A DNA stretch of 64,000 bases from Cryptomeria japonica (taxonomy: Eukaryota; Streptophyta; Pinopsida; Cupressales; Cupressaceae), in NCBI RefSeq assembly GCF_030272615.1, contig NC_081413.1, positions 609,285,209 to 609,349,208 of the forward strand. The letters run 5' to 3'. Positions 54,551 to 64,000 of this stretch are shown piece by piece. Made by a program: the position numbers and the translations under genes. The notes under the pieces were generated by a model. That model was not told the DNA's origin. It saw nothing but the letters and a program-made list of their open reading frames with translations, and made no database searches. Position 1 is the stretch's first letter; each line of letters opens with the position of its first letter.

Positions 54551-55604
54551 TCAAACATCTGAGGTTGTGGAAAAAGTGAGTCCCTCACTTTGCTGGGTCA
54601 GAGGATAATCAAGATGGTCTACCTCTACCTGAGAAATCCATGATGAATCTTCAACTGGTCTGCCCTTCCACTTCACAAGATACTCACTATATTGGTTGCT
54701 CTGGGTGCTACGCCCAATCCTATTGTCTAAAATGTCTTCATTCTGATCCGGTTTCCTCCTTCGTATCTGCTTCTCCAAGTCTGCTCCATTGTCCTCACTG
54801 AATTATGCCTAATGGTATTGATGTAGGTCTGCAATGTTGAAAATAGGTGAAATACCCAAAGTATCAAGTAACTCCACTTCATATGCATTTCCGGAACTGA
54901 ATTTCCTCAAGATCTTACAAGGTCCAAACTTCCTCTTCTGCAACTTATTATAGGTCCCAACTGGGAATCTCTCTTTTCTCAGATATACCATTACTTCATT
55001 GCCAACTTCAAATTCTTTATGTCTCCTCTTCTCATCTGCTTTCTCCTTATACTTGTTGTTCATGTCCTCCAAGTGTTGTTTGACCTGAGTATGCACTGTC
55101 TTCATATGCTCTGCAAACACTTCTACTTCTGCACTCTTTTCATCTTCATTACCGATTTCCCTCAACTTTGATATACCTCTAGGGTGTGCTCCGGTAACAA
55201 TCTCAAAAGGTGTTCTTCCAGTACTTCTATTTACTGAATTATTGTAGACGAACTCTGTTGTGCAAGGATCAAGTCCCAACTTCCAGTTTTCTCTCCAACT
55301 AAATATCTCAACAAATTTCCCAAACTTCTATTTACCACTTTTGTTTGTCCATTAGTCTGTGGGTGAAAAGTAGAACTGAATTTCAAGTCTGTCTTCATCT
55401 TCTTTCAAAATGTTCTCCAAAGATATCCAACAAACTTAATATCTCTGTCAAAAACTATGCTCTTAGGTAATCCATGGGATCTCACCACTTGCTTGAAAAA
55501 TAGGTCAGCAACATGTACTGCAACTGTTGTCTTTTTACAAGGTATGAAATGTGCCATCTTTGAGAATCTATCCACTACCACAAATATAGAATCATTTCCT
55601 CTCT
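54551..55604 (-). pseudogene. Element E integrase C-terminal half with chromodomain
   Basis: From 55604 the minus strand gives [32 protein letters not shown] (catalytic Glu region) and, open 55279-54809, STGRTPFEIVTGAHP, KRKFGPCKILRKFSSGNAYE and the integrase C-terminal domain. A stop near 54806 precedes the last frame 54778-54551 with a chromodomain (SEYLVKWKGRPVEDSSWISQ). A chromovirus of a different clade from A. Several stops, inactive. Confidence 0.85.
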
Positions 55605-55609
55605 GTGTC

Positions 55610-56873
55610 TGTCATAACCCCATATTTTTGTAAATTATAAAAGATAAACATTTATACTTTTGAAAATGATTCCTTATTTTATATTAATATAATAATGATG
55701 TTTAATTACTTCTCGATTTAACTTCACCATAAAATGTTGATTAATTGATAAATAATTATTGATGTATATAAATTGTCACTAAATAAATATAAACTTAATA
55801 TATTTAAATACATTATAAAACAAACGGGATCCCTTACGATAATATTAATATTAATGAAACGCATGCAAAGTATATTTTTGTTCGGTTCCTAAATTAATAA
55901 ACAGTAGACTTTAACTGGTATCGGGTATATTGAACCCCAAAAATGGCATTGCATAAGGCGAAGGATTTCGGGCGAAACGATGCGTCGTTTTAAAAGGCGC
56001 CGAAAGACGTAGCGGGTCAACCCTTCCGCAAGAGCCACGTCCCCTGGTTGGGTCCACGCAAAAGGTATTAAGGTAGAACGCTTAGCGGGGGCAAGGAAAT
56101 GAAGAAAAAGGGAACGGAAGGAGAGAACAGAGCCGAGGGTTAATTCGGGCGGAAAAAGATTGAGCGCAGGAACCGCGGGAGTCCAGGTAAGGCCTTTAGC
56201 CGCTGAGTATTATTTCGAAGTAAAAGTAAATTAAAAAATAGACATTCAGACAGAAAGTATAGAGAGTTAAAGTTAAATAATAGTATAAAGTTTTCATTAA
56301 ATACATTATATTTTATATAAAGGGTAGATAGATGTTAAAAGTTAATATAATCAAAATATATATATATATATCATGATTGCACAATATGAATAAATCCTCA
56401 TAAATGTACAAGTTAGTAAATAAATTAATAAATGAATTCATTAATAAACCTCAACTCCTGATTAAGGAAATAACAACATTATGCAATTAAGGACTAATGG
56501 ATATAAAATATGTTACTACTAAAATTATAAATAAAGCAATTACATATTTAAACCTAGTAGGGTAGATGAGGAATTGGGCAACAGGGATAGCAGGAACTAG
56601 GCCTTTGTCAGGTAGGCCACCCACTGCAGTTGACAAAGGGCTTCTGGCAGGAGGGCCAAGGGGGTGTGTACCATCCTTGGGCCTGATAAGCGCTACGGGC
56701 ATCCTAAGGTAGCTTATCCCTTTTATCCCACTAGGAATTAAATATGGAATTGACTTATTGATAACAAATAAAACTCAAATGAATTTAGACAAATTACACC
56801 CTAAATGAAATAATCAATCATTAAAATTCATTGTTTACGTGTTTTCTTCGATTTGCGAAGTTGGGACATTACA
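55610..56873 (+). mobile_element. Solo LTR F inside the integrase of E
   Basis: Opens TGTCATAACCCCATA and ends GTTGGGACATTACA, with the perfect duplication GTGTC at 55605-55609 and 56874-56878. Removing it rejoins the integrase text (GLPKT, then QRGNDSIF). 1264 bp, no ORF, one AT dinucleotide run near 56358-56372. Confidence 0.9.
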
Positions 56874-57690
56874 GTGTCTTAGGCAAGCCAAGTATAAAAT
56901 CCATGCTTATGTCCTCCCAAGGTCTCTCCAGAACTATCAAAGGCTTATACAATCCAACATTCTGACTACTACCTTTTGCAAGTTGACAAATCCTACAACT
57001 CTGCTCAAATTTCTTGACATCCTTATGAATCTGAGGCCAAAAGTAACTCTCACTAATCAATGCCACTGTCTTATCAACATCAAAGTGCCCAGCTAATCCT
57101 CCACTATGCTTCTCCTTTATTAGATTCTCTCTCATAGAACTCCTAGGTATACACAACTAAACTGCTCTAAACAACATCTCATCTTGAATGAAATAATCTA
57201 ACCACTTACTTTTGTCCACCATAACCGGTTCCTTGCAAGCTTTCCAAGGTTCTACAAAATCCTGGTCTTCCTCATACAAGTTCTTCAATTCTTCAAAACC
57301 TAATACCTCCACTCTCATCTGTATCAGCAAATTCCTCCTTCTACTCAATGCATCAGCAACTCTATTTGACTTTCCACTTCTATGCTTTAACACAAAGGTA
57401 TAACTCTGCAAGAACTCCACCCATCTCATATGTCTCTGATTCAACTTACTTTGACTGTTCAAATATTGCAAAGCTTGATGATCAGTATACAACACAAACT
57501 CCTTAGGCAGCAAGTAATGTCTCCACTTCTTCAATGCTTGAACTATGGCATAAAACTCATGATCATACACAAAATATCTTCTCCTTGCATCATTCAACTT
57601 CTCACTGAAATAAGCTACTAGTCTACCTTCCCGACTTAACACTGCTCCAATTGCATTCCCACTTGCATCACAGTCCACTTGAAATACTTT
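56874..57690 (-). pseudogene. Element E RNase H and integrase N-terminal half
   Basis: RNase H, open 57678-57157: DCDASGNAIGAVLSREG, YDHEFYAIVQALKKWRHYLL, YTDHQALQYLNSQ, RVADALSRR; all key acidic residues are present. Then the HHCC region and integrase start, 57156-56874: KHSGGLAGHFDVDKT, CRICQLAKG, DISMDFILGLPKT. A stop at 57160 separates them. Confidence 0.85.
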
Positions 57691-58359
57691 GCTAAAATCC
57701 TATAAAGTCAACACAGGCTGCTCTATTACCTTCTGCTTCAGCAATTCAAAGCTCCTATTTTCTTCGGTTGTCCACTTAAAATCCTTTCCATCTCCTCTCA
57801 TTGTCTCAATCATAGGGTTGCAAACTAAACTGAAATTTTTGATAAACTTCCAGTAGAAACTAGCCAATCCATAAAATGATCTTATCTCTCCAATGTTTTC
57901 CAGTCTAGGCCATTCAACAATTGCTCTTACCTTGTCAGGATCCATCTTCAATCCATCCACAGATATCACAAATCCCAAATAGACTAACTCTTCTTTCATA
58001 AAACTGCACTTCTTAATGTTTATCAACAACTTTTCTTCTCTTAACCTCTGCAAAACTTGTCTCAAATGCAACATATGTTCTTCCTTTCTCTTACTGAAAA
58101 TCAAAATGTCATCCAAATACACAATAACAAACTTAGACAAAGGAAAATTATACTTAACTGTGATCTTGTTTATTGTTGTGGAATCAGTACACATCCTCCA
58201 TTGCCCATCCTTCTTAGGTGCTAACACTGTTGGCACTGCACAAGGACTCAAACTTTCTCTGATCAAACCTTTCCTCAACAATTCCTGCACTTGTCTATTC
58301 AACTCCTCATTCTCTGTCGGTGTCATCCGGTGTGTTGCTTTGTAATATCCCTTGTCCAA
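57691..58359 (-). pseudogene. Element E reverse transcriptase with internal deletion
   Basis: Open 58359-57700: MTPTENEELNRQVQELLRKG, PCAVPTVLAPKKDGQWRMCT, then KYNFPL directly followed by SKFVIVYLDDILIFSKRKEE. The stretch normally between these (the KIDLxSGYHQ and MPFGLxNAPxTF motifs, about 70-75 residues) is missing, in frame, near 58138. The YLDD catalytic block is kept. The N-terminal side stops near 58360; protease and gag are absent, so E is truncated there. Confidence 0.85.
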
Positions 58360-58415
58360 TTTGATGTAATTTTTTGTTGTTTATAACACAAGGAATATTG
58401 TCAAATAATTCACAT

Positions 58416-59400
58416 CAAAGTTCCCAGACTCGGACTCGGCTCTGACTCGGCAATGACTCGGCAAAATAAGAAAACCCTTGAAATTTAGAGATTTTTAACG
58501 ATTTAAACTTGTTTCATACGCCCATTATTGAATTAAGCTTAAAGACACTATAACATCATCAAATAGAAGCTAATTTGATCACATACATAAACATACATCC
58601 ATCACATGCATAGAAATGTAAATTGTAGCTGAAGGATTTAGAAAACATAGATATATAGAGTTGTAAATGTTGTCCAATGTATATAAAATCCATGACTTCA
58701 AATGTTCCCAAACATATATGTAATTGTAAAGTGTAAACAAAAACAAGTCTATGGCTCAAGCTCTGGCTCAACCTCGTCTATCTGCCTCCTAGAAAGGTGT
58801 CTAAGGTAGGTCCTAGATGACTGAGTAGCCATAGTCTCTGCCTGTGATGTGCCAGTCTGAGTAGCCATAGGTGATGTGCCTGATCGTGCTCTATCCTCCT
58901 CTGCCATAGCCACAACCTCAACCTCTCTGTCTATCTGGTCAGCCCGCTCAAGGTCCTCATCAATGAAGACTAGATCGGTGGACTCAATGAGCCAATCAGA
59001 CTCGGGGTCGACTTCCTCTAGAGTGATCGGAGAGGAGTTAGCATCCAAAATCTGTCTGGTCCTAAGACGGAGGTTGTAATGAACAAAGACTAGATCATTC
59101 AACCTCTCCACAGACAATCTATTTCGCCTCTTCGAGTGGACGTGCTCGAACATGCTCCAATTGCGCTCACATCCAAAAGCGCTACATGGCTGGCTCAATA
59201 TGCGGATGGCAAAAAGAATCATTAAAAAATGTTATGTTTTTTTTTTTTTTTGACTGCACTTTTTTCAGTGACGTCGGTCGGGTCACAACCCTCGGACTCG
59301 GTGAGTTAGGCCCCCTGACCCGTCCGAGCCCAAGTCAGGGTCACCGTGACCCGACAGGGTTCACTTGGCCCGTTGACTCGCCATGAGTCACGGAACTCTG
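58416..59400 (-). mobile_element. hAT-type DNA transposon, 985 bp
   Basis: Perfect 8-bp target duplication ATTCACAT at 58408-58415 and 59401-59408, typical of hAT. Terminal inverted repeats: CAAAGTTCCCAGACTC on the left and CAGAGTTCCGTGACTC as the reverse complement of the right end. ACTCGG-rich subterminal repeats lie at both ends (58428-58463 and 59285-59400). It contains only the end of a transposase gene, so it is an internally deleted derivative. Confidence 0.93.
58749..59222 (-). pseudogene. hAT transposase C-terminal (dimerisation) fragment
   Basis: Open 157 codons: AIRILSQPCSAFGCERNWSM and then FEHVHSKRRNRLSVERLNDL, VFVHYNLRLR are the hAT C-terminal dimerisation region. An acidic and Ser/Thr-rich tail follows to the stop at 58749. 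The zinc-finger and catalytic parts are missing, so it cannot move the element by itself. Its start is set by the internal deletion, with a T-run at 59231-59251 just upstream. Confidence 0.85.
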
Positions 59401-59408
59401 ATTCACAT

Positions 59409-60388
59409 ACAATCTTCTAGCTTGTTGGTCTAAGTTATCAGTCTGATATAACTGCGTGTTATTGACACCAAGGCACAAGAAATGCTTGCAAACGATTTCT
59501 ATAATATCTAAACTATAGACTCAATGCATTAATGACTTCTTTTGATCTTTCCAATGCATATATATGAATTTCAAATGAAAAATGTGCACCTACAGCCAAG
59601 AGACATTTTCACAAATACTTGGCATGCAAACTGTTATCATCATAGACATATCTTCAAATAATGTCTTGCAACTTATTTCTCCTTAATTAAATGCAATCTC
59701 CGAATACAATAGAACATGTAGATACCATGACTCTAGGCTTACATTCATGAATCAACGACAATGATAGACCTAATATAAAATGACATCTACAGCAGAAATA
59801 TTGAAACTAAATTGACATGGAAATCGAATACAAACAATGATAGGAACTTGGTTACATAATCGCCCAATGAAGTTGAAGAAGCAAGCAATAGCCACTAAAA
59901 GAGACCTCTTTGATGCCAAAATTGTGCCCTTCTCAGTACCGCCTCTGTTCTGATTTGCTTCAGACAATAATAAATAAATTACAGCTTCCACGCCACCTTT
60001 TAAGCATCAAATTTCATCGTTGACTTCTCCCAAAGTGAGCGCTCCAACCTAGGGGTGAAATCGATGCCCAATGTTGATGCAATGTGCAAAATCGTGGCTC
60101 TTATAAACTGATTTGAATAACTGGAAATGTCTGATAAATAAATCAGATTGATCAAGATGGATATCCAGCTCTCTAGCACAAATCGTTGGAACATAAACCC
60201 TCCCAATTATTCTCTCAATTCGAATCACTAAGTCTGCAAGTAAATTTGGCCCTTGGCCACAAATTTAGCCCAAGTTGAACTCCTGAGCTAGAGCCCACAA
60301 CCAGCGATAATTCGGAAGATATTTCACAACCTCAAAATTGCATTACCAATTGAGAGTTTTTTGTTCCCAATGGCTGAAGATTGTAATG
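59409..60388. other. Unassigned stretch with a possible gene fragment on the minus strand
   Basis: Mostly non-coding. Between about 60330 and 60000 one minus-strand frame reads FEVVKYLPNYRWLWALAQEF, a stop, then ADLVIRIERIIGRVYVPTIC and ARELDIHLDQSDLFIRHFQL; another frame of the same stretch is open from 60206 to 60000. Composition looks gene-like, but I do not recognise it. Possibly a decayed host-gene exon. Confidence 0.3.
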
Positions 60389-60899
60389 TGTTGTCCTCAT
60401 TTTTGTTTTCAAAAATGATGGACCATTACATAAAAATTTTGTAACAAACTGAAAATTTTACTCTATGGCACACTTCTCGAGGCATAATTTAGCCTTATTC
60501 CTGGACTGGACTAATCCTCAGTCCATCCTCGAACCACATTTCGAATTTCATCGCATTCTGGGTTCGTTTGCTATGTCTTTCCTTCAATTTCGGGTTTTTT
60601 CTCTGTGACTACAGATGGGAAATTTTCCTTAAGTTGCAAGTTTTATGTTTTCCTTTGTTTTAGTGTTTGTAGGGAAATTTTTAGTTAATTACAAGTGCAC
60701 TTAATGAAAAGTAGAACTTGTAACTTACTTTTTATTTCCCCCTTGTTGCTTTTTGTCTTTTAAGTCATTGTAGGAACTTTTTAGACATGTTACTAGTGAA
60801 CTTTAAATTTTAAAGTTTAAATAAAACTTGTAATTCTTATAAAAAGTTCCACTTAAGTGATTTTAAGTTATGGTAGGGGTTTTTCTCCTCCATTACAAG

Positions 60900-62180
60900 T
60901 TTTATAAAATCACTTTTACTTGTAATAGGGATTTTATTTCCCTACTACAAGTTTTTTTTTAAAGTTGTTTTTCAAGTCACTTGTAAAGGGGACCTTTACA
61001 AGTTCTTTTTTAAGTTAAGTTATTAAAGCTTGTTGAGGGGATTTTATTTCCCTCTTACAAGTTATTATAACTTGTATTCCTCTCTCAAAAACCCTATTTT
61101 CTCTAGAATGGAGATAGTCTTTTTTTTTTAACTTGTAATATGAAGAAAGAAACCCGATTTTCACTATTACATGTAAAATTGAAACTTGTTGCATTTCTCA
61201 AAAAACCCGACCAGCTTCTTAGGCGAATTTGTTGAGAGTTTTCACCGATTTTTGTGGAGATTTTTTTTAGGAAGAAGGCATTTTGAATTCTTATGCTATT
61301 TTCATGCATCTTGAAACTCTTTCCATGCCATTTGGTGGATTTATTTGCTGGTTTGAAGGCATTTTAACAGCAGCACGTGTTTGCCAAAATACCAAGATTT
61401 TGTCCTCCAAAATGCCACGAAGCTCTTCTCTCCCATATCGTTTTGCCTTCTCAACCCTAGCCGTTGAGATTTAGGGAAGATTCGACCGATTCTTGTGCCA
61501 TTTTGCAAGGCGTTTTTGCTGCTAAAGACGTTTTTAAAAAACGTGGCTAGGGTTTTGAAGTTCGATTTGTTGCTTATTTAAAGGTTTTAAGTCTTCATCA
61601 CAAGGATTATTGCATTTCCTTGGAAGAACATTTGGATTGAAGCAAGGTATGATTTCTTTTCTTTTTGTTTTTATTTTCTTGTCTTCTTGTTTTTATTTCC
61701 TTGCTTAATCTTATTATTTATGTTGGTTTTACCCTAAAATCGGTTTTGTGAGAGAGATTTTCCCCCTTGGCAAAGCAATTTCTACATTGCATTGATCTTC
61801 CCCATTTTCCCTCTTTACTTGCATTCGGGATTTTAAATCCCAATTAGAAGTAGGATGAAAATAATTGATCTCCCCATGTGATTGGAATATTTTAACCGTC
61901 TTTTGGTAAAATCCCAATTTTCTAAGTTGAAAAATACCCATTCTTTCAAAACCAGATATTTAGAACCGGATTACATGTTGAAAGTTCTTCCCATTTTCTT
62001 GAAGATGATATTCCCAAAATCTTTCCATTTTCATCCATACTCTTTGCCTTTATCCGTACATATCATTCCCATCATTTCCCGCATGTCAAAATCACATTTT
62101 TCACCCGCCTCTTCATTTTCCTTTTTACAAGTATACTTGCATTCGGGTTTCAAAAGTCCAATTGCACATTTGTTCGTCCC
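60900..62180 (+). repeat. Palindromic modules in U3 of D2
   Basis: Same kind as in D1: inverted repeats round GGGATTTTATTTCCC (60920), GGGATTTTAAATCCC (61818) and a decayed one near 62130, among many ACTTGTA/ACTTGCA repeats. Confidence 0.6.
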
Positions 62181-62398
62181 CACTTGTATACTTGTAAAAC
62201 TTTCCCCAAGATCCGAAATTGGTCAAAGAACAAGTTTCAAGCATTCCCATTTATTTCCCATCTTTCTCCCACAAAGTTGAGAAGTACAAAGGTTGGAGTT
62301 CTTCCCATTTGAAAAAGAAAAAATGTTTAGTTGCAGCTGATTATGATGTTGCTTTAACACTTTTAAGTCTTCATCGTAGCATACCAGGCTATTCTTCA

Positions 62399-63534
62399 AT
62401 GTCAGATTTACCATCACCTTCCATTCCAAAGAAGATGAAGTATAAATATGACAAGTACCAGAATGAAGTTTGCCCTTCACAAGTTTCCTCTCCTTTGGAT
62501 CATATCAAGGATACGGAAATAGGGCATGTTGACATGTCAGAATTCGTCAAAAGGGTAGAGGATCCGCAAGATAGTAATATGCAGCAGTTGTTGGACAGCT
62601 ACATTCAACATGCATCTTCTTTTCCGGTAGCTACCCTAGAACCTGAATGTGTCCTTGTTTGTGCTCACCATTTTGACAAGGAGACAAGAACCATCAGAAA
62701 TGATGATGGGGAGGCAATAATTCGCCTTGATGCGGATACCATTGAAAAAGTCTTTAGAATACCGTCACCACCTGTGTATATGGAGATTTTCAAGGATAGT
62801 GTAGCTGAGTACTATGTCAAGAGGGAAAAGGACTGCAAACGCCACATCAACAGGTGCATCCATGAGCCACGAGCCGCTTTCACAAGGTGGGCTAAGTTAT
62901 ACCGTTGTGACTTCAAGTGGAAAATTGGAGACATCATTACTCTCCTCAACAAAATGTTGGGTCTTGAGTATTCTAATGTTTTTGAGCCTTAGATGTATCA
63001 GTTTATCATGTTCATAAGGCAGTCCCATTACATTTCATGGGAAGAGATTATCAGTGATGCTTTGTGCGAACAACTTCAGCATTCCCTACCACTATGACAT
63101 TTTATATGAACTCATACTTAGTGTATTTGGCAGCATCACTTAGACATTTCCTTGGTCTTTCTACCAAGGGTGATCGCTCGCTTATACCAGTATGGGAGTA
63201 CTACGATCAGTTGCCCTTGAGACCCAACAGATTACATTTTAGGACGGTTCAAGATGTATTCTTTGGTTATTTCATGTGCCAATTTGACAAGACTTTGAAG
63301 AATAGAAGGGTGTCGGATGAAGCATGGGAAAGAGTGAATGAGTATGATTGCTTGTTCCTTCAATTCCCGACTTTCACTTATATGAGAGTCGGATGCTACA
63401 GTGGGTAGCCATACATGCTCCCTAGATACTCAACTGATAGGATTATTCTTATGGAGTTGGGAAGACAGATCATGGTTGTGCATGCTCATCAATCTGTCAA
63501 ACATAAGGTTGGGATGGGGATTTCTACAACTAAC
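62399..63534 (+). pseudogene. ORF of LTR D2, unknown conserved protein, partial
   Basis: Starts MSDLPSPSIPKKMKYKYDKY and follows the D1 protein closely: FVKRVEDPQDSN, AHHFDKETRTI, RLDADTIEKVFRIP, LLNKMLGLEY, YLVYLAASLRHF, IPVWEYYDQL, FLQFPTFTYM, TDRIILMELGRQI. Breaks: TAG at 62990 (Trp in D1), a 1-nt loss near 63073, TAG near 63406 (Gln in D1). The breaks differ from those of D1, so each copy decayed on its own. Cut by LTR N before the C-terminal third. Confidence 0.75.
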
Positions 63535-64000
63535 TGTTGACATGTCTAAAATTGCATTGCTACAACTCCATCCGACCAATGCAGAATAGAATGTACCTGT
63601 TGAGTATCCTATCCTCTCTTGAAATAAGGAAATCCCTAATGCTAATTTAGTTGATCAATGGGGACGACCTCAAGGTTTTGATTGTCGGGTCTTACTGCAG
63701 GATTACTCAGTGATTGATGTGATTTGCTAGGAGCACAAGGTGTCTTACGATTTTGCAACAAGGTGGTCTGTTGTGATTCTCGAACTACGAAATAAAGAAC
63801 AAAGAGGAAGGGATAGGAGATCTAAAACTAATAAGACTGGTATGTGGGTAGACGGATTCAACATAACCAATCCCTGCTTGGCCAAAATAACTCACAACCT
63901 TGCAGGAACGGTGCAATCTTCAAAGGGACTTGGAAAATTTTCAGACTGGAGACGCACGGCTAAGCACCCAATTCTAGCGCAGCTTAGACAGACACCTGCA
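63535..64000 (+). mobile_element. LTR start (N) inside D2, runs off the window
   Basis: TGTTGACATGTCTAAAATTG begins exactly where D2 stops matching D1. No coding sequence to the edge. A solo LTR or the 5' LTR of a longer element. Confidence 0.55.

Larger units (their letters stand above)
60389..63534 (+). mobile_element. LTR D2, second copy of the D family (cut by N)
   Basis: Opens TGTTGTCCTCATTTTTG like D1 and stays alignable through the palindromic T-rich region and the ORF until 63534, where another LTR begins. It lacks the A insertion and so shows the empty site (CTATGGCACACTTC). Its right part (TATA, R/U5) is not in the window. The left flank is TAATG; the partner duplication is out of view. 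Confidence 0.8.

Noticed and set aside
54140-54588. Overlapping minus-strand frames of 68-116 codons
   Set aside because: They lie downstream of the chromodomain stop of E in probable UTR and LTR; no motif; three overlapping frames are open by chance.
56355-56373. AT dinucleotide tract as a functional site
   Set aside because: An ordinary short microsatellite inside LTR F.

Overview
The window is repeat-dense nuclear DNA of a seed plant, most likely a gymnosperm (conifer type). It holds one recognisable host gene, a plus-strand plant DUF1350 (alpha/beta-hydrolase-like) gene. Four exons are visible (34939-35047, 35213-35276, 35389-35444, 53440-53547); the third intron is about 18 kb. Nearly everything else is LTR retrotransposon sequence, much of it solo LTRs, plus one small hAT DNA element and fragments of captured host genes. 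No tRNA, rRNA or CRISPR array was seen.

Left block (about 1-31.5 kb). A decayed minus-strand Ty3/Gypsy element (C; 3' LTR at about 4147-6565, integrase to gag at 7467-30735) was split inside its integrase by a gag-protease-only element (B1, 8038-25036). B1 was split by a 5-kb solo LTR (D1, 11328-23655). D1 was split by a complete Gypsy chromovirus (A, 11413-18720). Target-site duplications (TSDs) support each nested insertion: CCCAT/CCCCT for B1, AACAT for D1, GGCAC for A. Element C order on its strand is gag, protease, an extra (archaeal-type) RNase H, RT, RNase H, integrase. A second gene-family copy (H, 52-2463) and a solo LTR (O, 2704-4113) lie to its left.

Middle block (31.5-53.5 kb) holds the host exons and, inside the big intron: a 4.1-kb solo LTR (G, 37156-41231, TSD AAAGG) with a roughly 166-bp-spaced array of hairpins; two foldback sequences; a minus-strand LTR element (K) whose interior carries an intron-less PDS5 cohesin-factor fragment; and a second B copy (B2, 43914-48726) inside K's LTR.

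Right block (53.5-64 kb) holds a minus-strand chromovirus remnant (E) interrupted by a solo LTR (F, TSD GTGTC), a 985-bp hAT element with 8-bp TSD ATTCACAT, a second copy of the D LTR (D2, from 60389), and a further LTR (N) starting at 63535 that cuts D2.

The most unusual feature is the D family. D1 is bounded by TG...CA and one 5-bp duplication, has no second LTR, gag or pol, and has a TATA box near its 3' end, so it reads as a solo LTR. Nevertheless its U3 region carries a long reading frame (about 730 codons, now broken) for an unrecognised protein. That protein is conserved in D2 and, more distantly, in H. Several unrelated LTR families here (A, D, G, I, K) also carry their own tandem or palindromic modules upstream of the promoter. 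All calls were made by reading the sequence by eye; no alignment or database search was run.
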